64,000 nt of DNA from Xiphias gladius. Its lineage: Eukaryota; Chordata; Actinopteri; Istiophoriformes; Xiphiidae. How positions within the stretch are numbered: position 1 is the stretch's first letter; every line of letters starts with the position of its first letter. The DNA is taken from NCBI RefSeq assembly GCF_016859285.1, contig NC_053418.1:9017501-9081500 (forward strand), read 5' to 3'. Under the pieces are notes generated by a model, which was not told the origin of the DNA, did not search any database, and saw only the letters and a list, made by a program, of their open reading frames with translations. This document shows positions 13,101-31,781 of this stretch, in pieces. Both the position numbers and the translations under genes were made by a program.

Positions 13101-16100
13101 GTTATTTCACATTTAGTGCATATCGCCTTGTTCTGGTCAGGCAGTGGGATGAAAGCAGCTTTGACTCAGGGTGAGGTGCGCTTACATGGGCATGGGAGAT
13201 GGTACAAGGGCTGCCTTGGGAGATGGAGGCATCCTCATCAGCCCACGCGGGGCAGGAGCACAAGCTGAGCAGGAAGAAGGGAGATCCTCATTTTTATTCA
13301 TTCTTTCCCTCATCTTGAAATGAAATCTGGTTATCTTGTCATTTGAACATTTTGAAGTAGTTCAAGACACTGTTGCCGTTGCACGATCCCTCCCTCATCA
13401 AACACTGTTCATATTTTCCCTTTACATCTCAAAGCAAGTTTCTTGTGAAGGGAGACTCAACCTACCTGCTGTTGGTTCTAAATACAGGTCATCATTATCT
13501 TCCTGAAACACAAAACCACAAATATTGTCACATCACGATAGAGCATAGGAGCATGATTATCAATATACCTGGTGAGTATAATATACCAGTTGGCTAAGCA
13601 TTCCTAGTCAGTCTTGTATCAGTTGACTGACATGAGCTGTTTTATTCGTGCTTGGCAATGACTGGCTCATTCACAGCCATGTGGCTGGAAACATCCAATC
13701 ACATTCGTGCAGGTGTACAGTACAGCCATGATATGCTCGTCCCATGGCCATTTGGTGCCTGTTCCTAATGTATTTAGTGTTTGGTTTTGGGGGAGAAGTT
13801 CTCTTGTTGCTGATCAGATTCTTTGAGAGTTCCCTCTTAGATCAGAGCCTTTTCCGCAAACTGTTTAACCGTTTGCTATAAATTACTGAATTCCTCGGTG
13901 TAAGTGTCTCTGACTGAATTAATGTCAAATGGTCTTATAGGCCCTGCAATAGGTATCAGGTTGTGCTGTCATAAATCTACCGCATAGCGTAAATATATTG
14001 TCCTTGAATCCCTCCCTCACCCGAGCAAACAGATAATCGACTGCCTAACTAGGCCTCACTTCTGCATTCTATGGGCGAATTATGAAACAACGGGCCCCTG
14101 GGCACAAGACATGTTTTAGGTTCCCCCTCGCACCTCCTACATTGGAGCAAGACCCTCAGCATGAAAGAGATGCTGTCTGTAGTCATTTTACGCCTTTTTC
14201 AGTGACATTTCACAGGAGTATTCTGCAGTATTTAGTTCGCACTGGTGATGAAGAGAGGCTGTCTAACACTCAGACAGCCTAACACTGCACAGATATTATA
14301 CAAGATACTACAAAAGACAATACAAAATATTATAGTAAAACATTAAAAAAAACCTGAGTTGCAGGATCTAATTTTCTTAAAGCTGCTGGTTTGATTTGAA
14401 TTGTTAAACTAGTTTTACTGTATTTTAATGAAATGTTACAGTAGCCTCAGTGCTGTGCAGCTGTAATATGAAGGAAAGAAGAAAAACAAATATCTGATTG
14501 GAATTTGTTGACAGATATTGAATTTTAAAAGACAAAAAACGAAAACAACAACAACAACAACAACAACAAACACGATCGGGGCATCCTACTTTAACCGGAG
14601 CTCTGTGTCTTTTCAACAAAAAAGTCAGAAAATAGTCACTTCAAACAGATGCCCTGACCCCTTGGGCCTTTGAGCCTGTGCCCGGTAGATCCGTTCACTA
14701 ATCCATGCGTGATTGGCCCAACTGGCTTGATAAGCAGTTTCATCTGAATGCAATGGCCTGCACAGTTGTCCAGCCACCATCCCTGCTTATCTGGTTCCAC
14801 TAGTTTTACAAATAGCCACTAATGAGCAACCCCCTCTGGTATTAGACACTTTTCCACACATGGGTCATGTCCCTTGACCTGTGTTACAAAAAAAAAAAAT
14901 TAAAAACAACAATGAAGCTAGCGAATTAAACTCACCTGTTCTTCATTTGGATCCAGATACACATCTAAAATGCAGAGAGAAAATAGTGGCAGTGATCTGT
15001 GTTGTGGCCTCTAGTGGTGGGGAAAGGTCTCAAAAATTGTTTATTATTGACTACAATATGAAAAGGAATTAAAAGTGCTCGCATTCAAACACAGTAAACC
15101 AGAGAATGAATCACCTATTCAGTCACTTAATTAATTAACTATTTAAAGGAGTAATCTGAAAGTTGCTAATTTTTTCACAATACAACACCAGCGGTGGAAC
15201 GTAACTAAATACATTTCCTGAAATACTGTACTAAAGTATAATTTTGAGGTAGTCCCACAACTTACTTGAGTCCATTTTCTGCTACTGTATACTTCTACTC
15301 CACTATAGTTCAAAGGCAAATATTGTATTTTTTACTGCACTACATTCATATGATATCTAGTTATTTTATAGATTCTGATTAATAATATAACATATGAACA
15401 ATGAACAAATACATTAATGTATATTATTATAGGTTAAGATAAGACACAAGCTACTTAAAACTAATTAAAATGAGCCGCACCTTTACTAGCTACATAATTA
15501 AAGTGATGTACACATCAATGCATCAATAATAATAACCTGATAATCTAATATACATTATGTAGAAATGGCCAGTCATGCATAATGAGTATTCTTACTTTTG
15601 TTAAGCTACTTTAAAAGTGTTTTGATGCTACTAATTCTGTAATTTTACTTAAGTAAAATTATGAAAGCAGTATTTTTACTTGTATTAAATTTCTTCACTG
15701 CGGTATTACTACTTTTACTTAAGTAAAAGTTCTGAGTACTTCTTCCACCACTCGTTATAACATTCATTTATACATAATTTCCAGTTTTCTAGTGTTGTCT
15801 TCTTAACTACGGTTGGTTAGACTGGTTAGGAAAAGATTGAGGTATTCAGGAATTTGTAATATAGAGATGTCTCCGGGCATTGCAAGGAAAAAAACAAGCA
15901 GAGAATCTCAGGCTGACCTTTGACCTGAAATTTGGATAACTGGGCAAAGCCAGAGGTTGTAGAAATAATCGTCTCCTCAGGTGAGATGAAATGACTGGAA
16001 GCCTCATCTTTTAAATTTCATAATTCTGGCAACACATTTAGTGCAAAATGGCGTTTGCAGATGACTTTGCAAACGGTTTGCTAATGAAGGTGAGTTTCTG

Positions 16101-18045
16101 AGGCACCCAAGTTGCACCTCAGTGGCAGTACAGTAGGTGGCTCTCCTGTCTGTTTCTGCTGCTTCACTTCAGGCAACTGGGCAATTCTGGTTGTGTTTAT
16201 TGGTGCTGGAAACAATGAACACAATATTTCTTCGCTGTGCACTTTGGCATTTTTCCAGGGAAAGATAAGACAACAGGTGGGCAGCAACAGCAAATGTAAA
16301 ATCTTTTGTGGCGTGGGTTTATCAAATGACTGTATTTCTGTAAATAGCACATGACTAATAAAACAAATAGTAAGACATTTACATTCCTCTCAGTCATTTA
16401 CAGTCTGGTGAATTACTTCTTTGAAAGGCTTATTTGTGTGTGATTACTGCACCTTCCTCTGTGCTGGGTGCTGGGACTGGAGCAGGAACAGAGCGGACCG
16501 GTGGAGGAGGCATCATCTTGTTTCTCCCAGGTTTCTCGTTTCTGTCTATCTCAGGTGCTGGGAGGTAGAAGGATGTCGTCGTATCACATCGAAGGAAAGG
16601 GTTAAAGAGTTGAACAGTTATACAATAAATGAGCAAAATCAGCAAATGCACTGTTTGTGTAGCTGCAGATGAATAGAGATGAATGACCCACGTTTCTTGG
16701 TGTTGGGTTCGTAGCAGAAAACCTCAGCGCGTTGTAGAGGTTTCTGAATGACAGAAATGAGATCATATAATCAAGACAAATGCAACATCTTAAAACACTC
16801 TTGAGATGTCTTGACAGATGCAGAGAAACTCAGACAAGCTACCGAGGGTTTTCCCAGCCTGGGTGGAGGAGCAGCCTGCCTCTGTGGAACGGCAGGACTG
16901 GACGTCCTCTCTGCAAAAAAGTAGCATCAGTTAACAGAATTTTAGGGAAAAGCTTAGTTTTATATTGTCCTATGTATCTATGCTGAACAGATCTTTTAAC
17001 TGTTTATACCCCAACCCTATTTGCTGTAGGAACTCAGTGCAGTGCTGTTACCCAGATAAACATTCTCCTCCACTTGTCTCTGTGGGACTTTCATAGCCGG
17101 ACGCTCACAAGGAGGTGCTTCGTACATGTCACCTTCCTCATCATCCTGCCATAAGAAAATATGAATACGAAATTTCTTTAAAGGTGCATTCATGTGCATG
17201 TTAAGAAAGAGTTATTACTACATTAATTCTGAGACGTTAGTATGCGTGTTTCAGTGAGACCATAGCTAAAAGGACTGGAAGCCCTATGTCTGCATTCTAC
17301 AGTATATTGTGCACAGCAGTGTAAAATTGTCTAGGAAATCTGCTGTGTCTCTTTGTAGTCATTTGGTGTCTTTTTGTAGTCTTTTTGTGTCTCTTTGTTC
17401 TCATTTGGTGCCCTTTGTAGTCTTTTGAGTGTTTTTATAGTTCTTTTGTGTCTTTTTGTAGTTGTTTTGCATCTCTTTGTGTTTTTTTTGTTGCTCTTTG
17501 TAATTCAGTTGAGTCTCCAACAAGAAATGTTAAGAGAAACCACTTGGGCCCCTGGGCCTGTGCCCAGTAGGCCCATTCAGCAATCCATCCATGGGGAAAT
17601 GTGGTGAAACATCATAAGAATGAGATAAAGATGTTCAAAAATGCAACGTGTAGTGCCTTTAGTAATATGTGGATAAAACCTATAACACAGCACAGAGTCA
17701 GGAACTTGTTGTCTTTCTACTTACAAACTCATCCTGTGGCCACCCAAACCCTGCCTTGTTATCTGAAACAGATTAAAATTAAGACACCAATAGACAATAT
17801 AGTCTGTGATCGAGTGACGAAACAAAGACAGGATGAATTCAAATAATTCCCTTTCACTCTAAGGTGCGGTTAAATCTCACCTGTCCTTCTCGGTGGAGCT
17901 GGAGGTCCACTGTGTCTGAGGGAAAGAGGAGAGGTGAGATGCTGCAGTGGCATTTTATTTCATGTATAATATATTAACAGCAAAACTAATGAAGTTTTAC
18001 TAATAGTAACTATACGTACAGGTTCTTCAGTTTTCCAAAGAAGCT
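10162..18045 (-). CDS. blnk: B-cell linker-type SH2 adaptor (BLNK/SLP-65), 5' incomplete
   Basis: Eighteen minus-strand exons join in frame: 18020-18045, 17881-17915, 17725-17762, 17052-17145, 16843-16910, 16692-16743, 16453-16557, 14936-14964, 13466-13502, 13186-13264, 12903-12933, 12663-12699, 12441-12546, 12214-12251, 11963-12006, 11062-11130, 10433-10591 and 10162-10278 (stop 10162-10164). They encode 387 residues. Human BLNK has about 456, and the N-terminal exon(s) were not found. The order is a basic start with PPAPPRR, an acidic WPQDEF segment, tyrosine motifs (MYEAPP, VYLER, CYEPN, VYLDP, LYLEP), proline-rich stretches (MMPPPPVR, KLPPPTP) and a C-terminal SH2 domain with the phosphotyrosine arginine in FLIRHSS. 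SYK-phosphorylated BLNK recruits BTK, PLC-gamma2, VAV and GRB2 beneath the B-cell receptor. YNIPIRF and YALG favour BLNK over SLP-76 or CLNK. The 13186-13264 exon is the least certain by content, but its phase fits. Confidence 0.82.
11186..11920. repeat. Dispersed element with CAGTGGTG-type inverted ends, copy 1
   Basis: It begins near 'cagtggtgta' and ends near 'acttcttccaccaccgg', with interior words such as 'cttttacttgagtaaag' and 'gctacttttatgctact'. The same words recur in two further copies (15,186-15,754 and about 19,140-19,513) within the blnk region. The short inverted ends (GGTGGAA/TTCCACC) and lack of coding capacity suggest a non-autonomous DNA transposon. This copy holds an antisense fragment of another repeat (about 11,555-11,625). 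Confidence 0.7.
14650..14720. repeat. Dispersed repeat fragment (related to 17,540-17,600)
   Basis: The 'cttgggcctttgagcctgt' and 'ctaatccatgc' words match 'cttgggcccctgggcctgt' and 'gcaatccatcc' near 17,545-17,590. The same repeat therefore occurs at least twice in blnk introns. Confidence 0.5.
15186..15754. repeat. Dispersed element with CAGTGGTG-type inverted ends, copy 2
   Basis: The left end reads 'gcggtggaacgtaactaaat' and the right end 'acttcttccaccactcg', giving inverted GGTGGAA ends. The interior shares an 'agccgcacctttactagct...attaaagtgatgt' block with copy 3. It lies in the blnk intron between the exons at 14,936-14,964 and 16,453-16,557. Confidence 0.75.
17344..17600. repeat. 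Degenerate minisatellite plus adjoining dispersed repeat
   Basis: Between 17,344 and about 17,515 a unit built on 'tttgtgtctctttgtagt' repeats with substitutions, a degenerate tandem array with a period in the low twenties. It runs directly into a 'gggcccctgggcctgtgccc' segment also seen near 14,660. It lies inside the blnk intron between the exons at 17,052-17,145 and 17,725-17,762. Confidence 0.6.
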
Positions 18046-18912
18046 CTGAAAAACACAGAAACCTCAGATTCAGAGATTTAACAGAGATAAACACTCTAAG
18101 CTGCATACCTGGCTGGTAATCATTTAGTTTGAGTAAATAGCAGTCTTTGCCTGCATTTTGGGGAGGGTCATATAATAACAATAGAGCTTTATTTGCTGCA
18201 GAAGTGGATTTACTTCAGAAAAAAAAAAAAAAACACCAAAAGTTACGTGAAACCTTATCAGAGTATAATGCAGTCATAAAAGCAGATATAAGGACATTTT
18301 AAGCATTTATTAATGTATCTGACAATAACTCCTCCTATCTTGTGAGACTTCCCCAAACTACTTTAAGTAGTTAAAATGGGCTCCAACTTAACTGGCTATA
18401 ATTAGAATCAGCTTTACTGACCATTTTATTTATTTATTTATTTATTTGCAGGAATTTGACTCCAGTTTCTAGTAGCTCTTGCCATGTATATACAAAAAAA
18501 TTGAAATAATACATATAAAAACATCAATCAACAAACATATACAATATATATATAAAAAAAAAAACTCTAGGTTATAAAGAGATATAACAACAGTGCAAAT
18601 GTAGATGTAAATAGTTCAGGAATAAATATTAAATTGGTTAATTTAATAGGGTATTTTCAATATATACAGTAGGTGGTTATGTATAGAATACATGTATACA
18701 TGTCTATGTACAGTATGTACATCCTGCTTAGTTTTATATTGTGACATAATCATAACATTAAAATAATGTTTACATGTAATAATCAAACAAAAGTAATATA
18801 CTTTATAAAATAATATAATAATATACACAAACCATTCACAAGTGAGTTGTAAAGCTGTTTATATATGTAAATGTGTTTTAAATTTGTTATATATAATATT
18901 ATAATATTATCG

Positions 18913-18913
<1 letters not shown>

Positions 18914-18984
<71 letters not shown>
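18914..18984 (+). repeat. (CA)n microsatellite with adjoining (TA)n
   Basis: A pure CA run of about 70 bp followed by a short TA run, inside the AT-rich part of the presumed blnk 5' region. Confidence 0.97.
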
Positions 18985-18994
<10 letters not shown>

Positions 18995-19139
18995 ATTCAA
19001 GCATTCGATAACAGTTTCGACACCAGTTTGGGGAGGATTTTTAGTTATTGTTTATATTATAGTTGTTGACTAATACATCACTAAACAGATGGCAGATTCA
19101 GATTAATGCATGTAATACAACATGTCATCAACAAACCGA

Positions 19140-19513
19140 TTATGATGTATTATTATACGTTTATATAAGATAAGACTTTTGACCACGAGGGGGGAAATTC
19201 ACAAGCTCTCCAGCAGTATATAAAGTTAATAAAATTAGCCCCACCTTTATCAGCTGCAACATTAAAGTGATGTGCACATTAATGCATTAATCATTATGAT
19301 GCAATTATATAATATATATGTTTCTGAAATTGGCCATTTCTGCCTGATGAACACTTTTACTCTTGGTACTCTAAGTATATTTTAAAGCCAATACTTTCAT
19401 ACATTTACTTAAGTAAAAATTTTGAGTGCAGGGCTTTTACATGTAACAGAGTCTTTAGACACTGCTGTCTACTTTTACTTAAGTAAAATATCCAAATACT
19501 TCTTCCACCGCTG
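19140..19513. repeat. Dispersed element with CAGTGGTG-type inverted ends, copy 3 (5' truncated)
   Basis: It shares the block 'agccccacctttatcagct...attaaagtgatgt' and the right end 'acttcttccaccgctg' with copy 2, in the same orientation. The left terminus is missing or too diverged to place, so the start is approximate. Confidence 0.65.
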
Positions 19514-22500
19514 ATTATTTGTTTACATATTACTAATACATTTCAAAAGGGAGGGTAGAATTTCAGTATTCTCATAGTAACTCGTTTTGCCTTTGTGAAT
19601 CTTATCTTTATCTTAGCTCTCTGAGTTTTGTTTGACGCTGCAGTTTATTTCGAAATCAATGCTGTTTCGAAGCAGAAACTCTAACATTAACAGTTAAATC
19701 ACAGAAAAGTAAATTTGCGGGGATGTGACTGAGGTTAGCAGGAGGAGGCAGAGATAAACACACAACACAAGAGAAATCAGGAAGTGGAGCAATAGTAGCT
19801 CTGTTTTCCCACAGTGCCAGGCAGCCACGGAGGAAGTGTTGTGATGTAAAGTAAATGATTATAGACAGACAGAAAGGGAGACAGGGAGGAACTGCATAGT
19901 TTCTATCTCTCACACACACACTGGCAGACCAAATGTCAGAAAACAGTTGATTTTCTGTTTATAAATGAGGAGGCGGTCAGAGGTGATAAAAGAGAACTAC
20001 GCTAGTGTTCTGCTATTTATGAACTTTATCTCACACAGTAACTCCAAAAATATCTACATTTCAAGGTCACGTCAAGTTAGATTGACAGTGTTCTGCTCTG
20101 TCTCAACCACTGCGTTGAACTGCCGCCGGCTGTACCTTCCTTCTGATGGGAAATTTAAAAAAAGAAAAAAAAAAAAAAAAGAAAACACCTGTATAGTCTC
20201 AGTGAAAAAAGTTGTAATTGGCTCAGAGAGCGAACAGGAGGAAAGAGGAAAAAGTCATGTAGCCATGACGTGAAATCTGATGCAAACAAGGACAAGGCAC
20301 ACCTGCCTGTCTGAGTAGTGAGACATTCAAATGCTTCGCTAGTCAGACAATAGAAATAGTGTATCTGTGTTATCACAAGCAATTATATTAGATATGAATA
20401 AAAATGAACCAGCTACTGTACTATAATTTAAAATTTTTATGCCCCACAGACCTTCAGATACTATATGTGCTGAATATCAGTTATTAAACTAACTCCACAA
20501 GCAAGTGCCATGAAAGTACTGACTCAAATTAGATATTTGTCAGTTTTTGGTTAGGGGCAAAGTTGACCAAACAAAGACTGTGTTCACACTGTCAATTCTT
20601 CCTTTTTCCACAATAGCTTTAGCGTATTCACACATCACAAATCTTACCTCTATTTTTTTTTTTTTACTGTTTGTTTTCAGCATGTGAACATTCAGGGAAA
20701 TCTTCTGACCACAAAACGTTTATCTGCATAAACTCTTAGCACTAGTTGAAGGGACACTGACCACCTATCAGACCGGAAAAAAAAAAGTTGTGTACCCGAA
20801 ACCTATCTGAGAATACTTGTACCTGTACATCTAACCTGTAGGTAGATGTCACTAATACACAATATCTGTGTGGTGTAGGTTTGATGTTACCAAATAGGGT
20901 AGATAGTGAAAACTCTATGAGCAACCATGTCATGTTCAGATTTCACTGTAAAATAAAATACAAAATTCTCTGTGATGCACAGGAGTCTCTGAGAAATCCG
21001 GGAACACACAGAATGAAAACTGTACAAAAAGATCACCACCAACATTAAAAGTGAAAATAAACAGAGAGACTCCTCTCAGAGTCAGACTCAGAGTGTTTTT
21101 TTTGTTCTCAGATAAGTTTATTTTTCCCTGCCTGAAACATTGCAGACTGAACCCCTGCACCATCTGTGCACATCTGAACAACAGCACAGACTGCTGCATG
21201 GTCATGTTTACTGAAAAGGAGTCAGAAATGTATTATGAGAAAGTGACACCACATGCAGGAAAGGTAACTAGATTTGGAATAAGAACATAGCTCAAATTCC
21301 ACAACAAACTAAATATGAAGCATGACATGCTACTTACAAGTATGTTGTGAAGTGACACTATTTGGTCTACCTTAAACAAATAATGCAAATGCGGGATGTC
21401 TGTAGTGGTTTTGCTTGGTTTGCCAATTTATTTGAATTTGATATCCACAAAATGTTAAAACTTTAACATCTGTGACCAAAAAAAAAAACCAGACACTGCT
21501 TAATCTAAATCTTACACAAAACTTCAAAAGAGGGATCTCAGATATCAAAAATAACACTTTTATCAATTTCATAATCAAAAACCTAGTAAATTACACTGAA
21601 AAATATTTGATCAAAATCAAATAAATTAAACGTAGTCAGCTAAGAACCGGACAGGTTAAAGAAAGTTTGACAAACTTGACAAAGCTTTCATCTAACAAAC
21701 CTTGACAAACCTTTCAGAGAACTTTAACATTACTGATGCCTATGGTTGTGTTTACTTTCAGGTCTGCAAACACTATTTAACTGTTTGTCTTCACACTCCC
21801 ACACAATCACAACTATTAACAGTGTAGGTGCCATTATAGCTTTCCCCAATTCAGAGCTCCAAAAGCAAAAATGCTGAAATAAGTAACTGCATGGAAGATT
21901 TACAGAGTATTCAGTTGCACCAACAATAAAACAACACCTGCTCGCTTCCTTCTAACTTTACTTTAAGGTTATCGGACAGTACCCAAAACATGTACCAAAA
22001 TATGACACAAATAAAACTGTACTTTACCATTGTCATGATTTTGGGTTGATTCTCACAGCTCAAGTCAAGAAGAATTGTCTTGGTTACGGTTGTTGGACAC
22101 AACTGGTTTTAAAGATTGAAAGTGAGCGATACAGAGAGAATGTGAAGAACAGCTCTAACTGATCTCATTTGCATTTCCTACATGTGTCAGACAGCTTCAC
22201 CTCCTGCTGTCTGCCACAGCTCAAACATGGCTGCAAATGTCCCTGCTGAAAAATGGTCATATAACCAATTGCATTTAATATTGTTTGCTTCAACCGGTAA
22301 ATAACACCTCCTTTGCATTCCACCTGCCATCAAAAGGGGAAAATTAGTTATTAACTTTTGACTCACACACACGACACCAATGAAGATATTACTAAGTTGT
22401 CATTAAGTAGTAATAGAGCATTGAAACAAGGCTAAAAACACAAAATTTGTTGCCAGTTTATTGGGTACACATTGCTACAGTTCAACAGCACCCCAAAAGT

Positions 22501-23394
22501 GCAACCTCCAAAATGACCATACAGTTGAATCTCAGACAGTTCCAACTAAAGTTCAATATTTTAACATTTACGAAGGATCTTATGACGTTAAACTTTAAAC
22601 ACAACGGGAGGATTCATTGCAGGACTGTTGTAATTGACCTAAACTGAGTGTACGTTTTAATACTAACCCAATATGTTTCCTTTTTGGTGCTAACTGGATC
22701 ACTGGACCTCAAGGGTCCTACTTTAGCCCACATGGGACAAAAGTACAGTATACTCTGGTATAGTACAACCAGACATTTTTTTTTGGGGGGGGGGTGATTT
22801 CCTATGTTTTAATGGATGAATAAATTGAACCTGAAACAATGAACTTTCAAATGAGTGTAATGTCCTACTGTTTCCTAATTTATATAATTTTCTCTTGTAA
22901 TTTTAAATGTTGAACAAGTAATGGGTCCTGGCAAAGGTCCATTAGATCACAACACATGAAAGTGAAGGGGCTGTGATCTAGAAAACACAGCTGGACAGAC
23001 AGGCAACCTCTCACACTCCTTATCTGTAAATGGGATTGAACTAGATCCAGCATCTGAGAGTGGGAAAGCTGTTTGATATGAATTTAACTGTGAATTCATC
23101 TGAAACGTTAAACACAAATATTAAAGAAGGAGAGTTTGTTTTTTTTTTGATTTATGGATGTTGCAGTAATGGTTCAAGAAAATAGAAAAGCTCCAATAAT
23201 GTTCCCGTATGAGAGATATGGGCGAATGTTGTTATGATAAAAAAAACATTAACTCAACCAAGAAACTTTGGAATGTTTTCATTTTGCAGCATGCTGACAG
23301 AATTTCATGCTCATAGATTCATCAATTAAGAACCAGGAAAGTGCTCGATGAAACTTAATTTCATTTGGAGGCTGATAAACGTAGGCTTTTAAAA

Positions 23395-24994
23395 AAAAAA
23401 AAAAAAAAGTAATCCTAGTAATCCTTAAGCAGTCATAGTGTAATTAATCTATGAGGGATTTACTGGAAACAATAAAATGCCACAAAAAGGTCAAAAAACA
23501 TGACACATAAAGATATTTATTCCAAATATTATTTATTTAAAAAGGAATGTGTTCTCAAATGTGGCTACAATAACAGTGACAATAAATTATTAAGATACAG
23601 TACACACAGTACGTAACAATAAAGTTTCTACAAAGCAATAAAATACATATAAATATTAACTTAGCACAAAACATCTAAAACCCAGTTTCTCTGGATAATC
23701 TATCACAGAACAAAGGGAGTTTGTTAAGCTTTGCAGTCATTAAGGAATTTAAAGTAGGACAGAAAAACCATCCCAATGTCATTTTCAATATAAAATCAAC
23801 AATCAGACAATATAAATGTTACATACATACTGGGCTCAACCCAGGTGTCTGGTGGAGAAGTGCTCTAGAAATCCAGTACAAAAACGTTTTGCTCTCCCTC
23901 TATAATGAAGTTTAAGGCAAAAGACTTTGGTTTGTTGAATGGCGTTCAGAGTTTCCTGCCTCCACACGTCTAAATCTTTTCCCATCTACAAGATGGCAGG
24001 GAGCAAAAGGAGAGAAAACTGCAAAAAACAAGCAGAGTCTGAACCAGCAGATACAGTACAGTTTGGTGGTTTGAATGAAGGTCTGGAACCCCTCAACCCC
24101 TAAGTAAGCAAATGCATGAACTTTTAGCATTAAAAATATTTAAGCCAAGCTCACCTCATATGTAGAAGACAAGTCTTTAACACAATCTTTGCACAAAAAA
24201 AAAAAAAAGTAATCCTAGTAATCCTTAAGCAGTCATAGTGTAATTAATCTATGAGGGATTTACTGGAAACAATAAAATGCCACAAAAAGGTCAAAAAACA
24301 TGACACATAAAGATATTTATTCCAAATATTATTTATTTAAAAAGGAATGTGTTCTCAAATGTGGCTACAATAACAGTGACAATAAATTATTAAGATACAG
24401 TACACACAGTACGTAACAATAAAGTTTCTACAAAGCAATAAAATACATATAAATATTAACTTAGCACAAAACATCTAAAACCCAGTTTCTCTGGATAATC
24501 TATCACAGAACAAAGGGAGTTTGTTAAGCTTTGCAGTCATTAAGGAATTTAAAGTAGGACAGAAAAACCATCCCAATGTCATTTTCAATATAAAATCAAC
24601 AATCAGACAATATAAATGTTACATACATACTGGGCTCAACCCAGGTGTCTGGTGGAGAAGTGCTCTAGAAATCCAGTACAAAAACGTTTTGCTCTCCCTC
24701 TATAATGAAGTTTAAGGCAAAAGACTTTGGTTTGTTGAATGGCGTTCAGAGTTTCCTGCCTCCACACGTCTAAATCTTTTCCCATCTACAAGATGGCAGG
24801 GAGCAAAAGGAGAGAAAACTGCAAAAAACAAGCAGAGTCTGAACCAGCAGATACAGTACAGTTTGGTGGTTTGAATGAAGGTCTGGAACCCCTCAACCCC
24901 TAAGTAAGCAAATGCATGAACTTTTAGCATTAAAAATATTTAAGCCAAGCTCACCTCATATGTAGAAGACAAGTCTTTAACACAATCTTTGCAC
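23395..24994. repeat. Perfect tandem duplication, two 800-bp units
   Basis: Unit 1 (about 23,395-24,194) and unit 2 (about 24,195-24,994) are identical wherever I compared them, at an offset of exactly 800 bp. Each begins with an A-tract and 'gtaatcctagtaatcc' and ends with 'cacaatctttgcac'. A-tracts of 18, 14 and 12 bp mark the left edge, the junction and the right edge. Each unit carries minus-strand AATAAA signals (plus TTTATT near 23,517 and 24,317), so both may hold copies of the plat polyadenylation region. The encoded short ORFs are also identical but look non-coding. It is either a very recent duplication or an assembly artefact. Confidence 0.95.
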
Positions 24995-25643
24995 AAAAAA
25001 AAAAAATTCCCTTCGGAGTAGCAGAAACACTCCTATGTGACTTACTTTACTGTGCAAAGTAAATGCCTGTGTTGACTGAGTATTCTTCTGAATGAGAAGT
25101 GCTACTGAGCTGAAGTCTACCACTGTGACTTCTTTGTATAAACCAGCATAAAGCCAGCCAGAGAGCGCAGAGGAACATGCTGATATTTCCCATATATCCT
25201 GTTAGGTTCACTGAGGACACTTCAGTTTGGTGGAGGCAATATTGAGAAAATACATGGAAACTTTTTATGCATAAAAAGATTTTAAAAATTATTATTTCGA
25301 CCGAGATGACCCAGACAGAGGAGAAAGAGTTTGTTCTGTGTTTCTGTCCATGTATACTGCCACATTTGACACAGTAAAGAACAGAAAACTTGAGAACATG
25401 GAGCTACATTGTGCATGAAAACTCATGACTGAGGTTCATCTTGTGCATCTCTGTAGGATTGTCCTGCTGGTTTAAAACCTCCATCAGTTTGGATTTCGAT
25501 CAACAGATAAACAAGAGCCCTGAGTGTCCTGTGGACCTCTCTGTCTATCTCCCCAATGCTAAACATGTCTGCTTTTGCTCTTTTACCCATTGTCTTTATG
25601 GGTATGGTTATCCAACAACATCTTCTTTGCAGTCTCTCTTACT
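24995..25643 (-). other. plat: plat 3' UTR (proximal part)
   Basis: Sequence directly downstream of the plat stop codon on the minus strand, with no further coding signal. The first clear minus-strand AATAAA signals lie inside the 800-bp duplicated units (near 24,317 and 23,517). The 3' UTR therefore probably runs into the duplication, making it about 1.3 or 2.1 kb long. Confidence 0.6.

Positions 25644-31781
<6,138 letters not shown>

Larger units (their letters stand above)
18046..23390 (-). other. Presumed 5' part of blnk and upstream region, N-terminal exon unresolved
   Basis: The first exon found (18,020-18,045) begins at phase 0 after an acceptor, so at least one more coding exon with the start codon must lie upstream. 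None was identified convincingly. Ets/PU.1-like GAGGAAGT (plus, near 19,825) and CACTTCCTG (minus, near 19,785) sites fit a haematopoietic promoter near 19,700-19,900, but that is conjecture. The rest holds A/T-rich sequence, a CA repeat (18,914-18,984), one dispersed-repeat copy (about 19,140-19,513) and nothing else recognisable. Confidence 0.35.

Noticed and set aside
17344-17515. CRISPR-like repeated array
   Set aside because: The units are degenerate and lack unique spacers, and the genome is eukaryotic. It is a minisatellite.
22187-22372. Candidate blnk N-terminal exon (MFELWQTAG followed by a GT)
   Set aside because: It has no resemblance to BLNK or SLP-76 N termini and a poor donor.
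23721-23915. 64-aa frame occurring twice identically (second copy 24,521-24,715) as a duplicated gene
   Set aside because: It is a by-product of the 800-bp duplication, with no coding features, and lies antisense to the probable plat 3' region.
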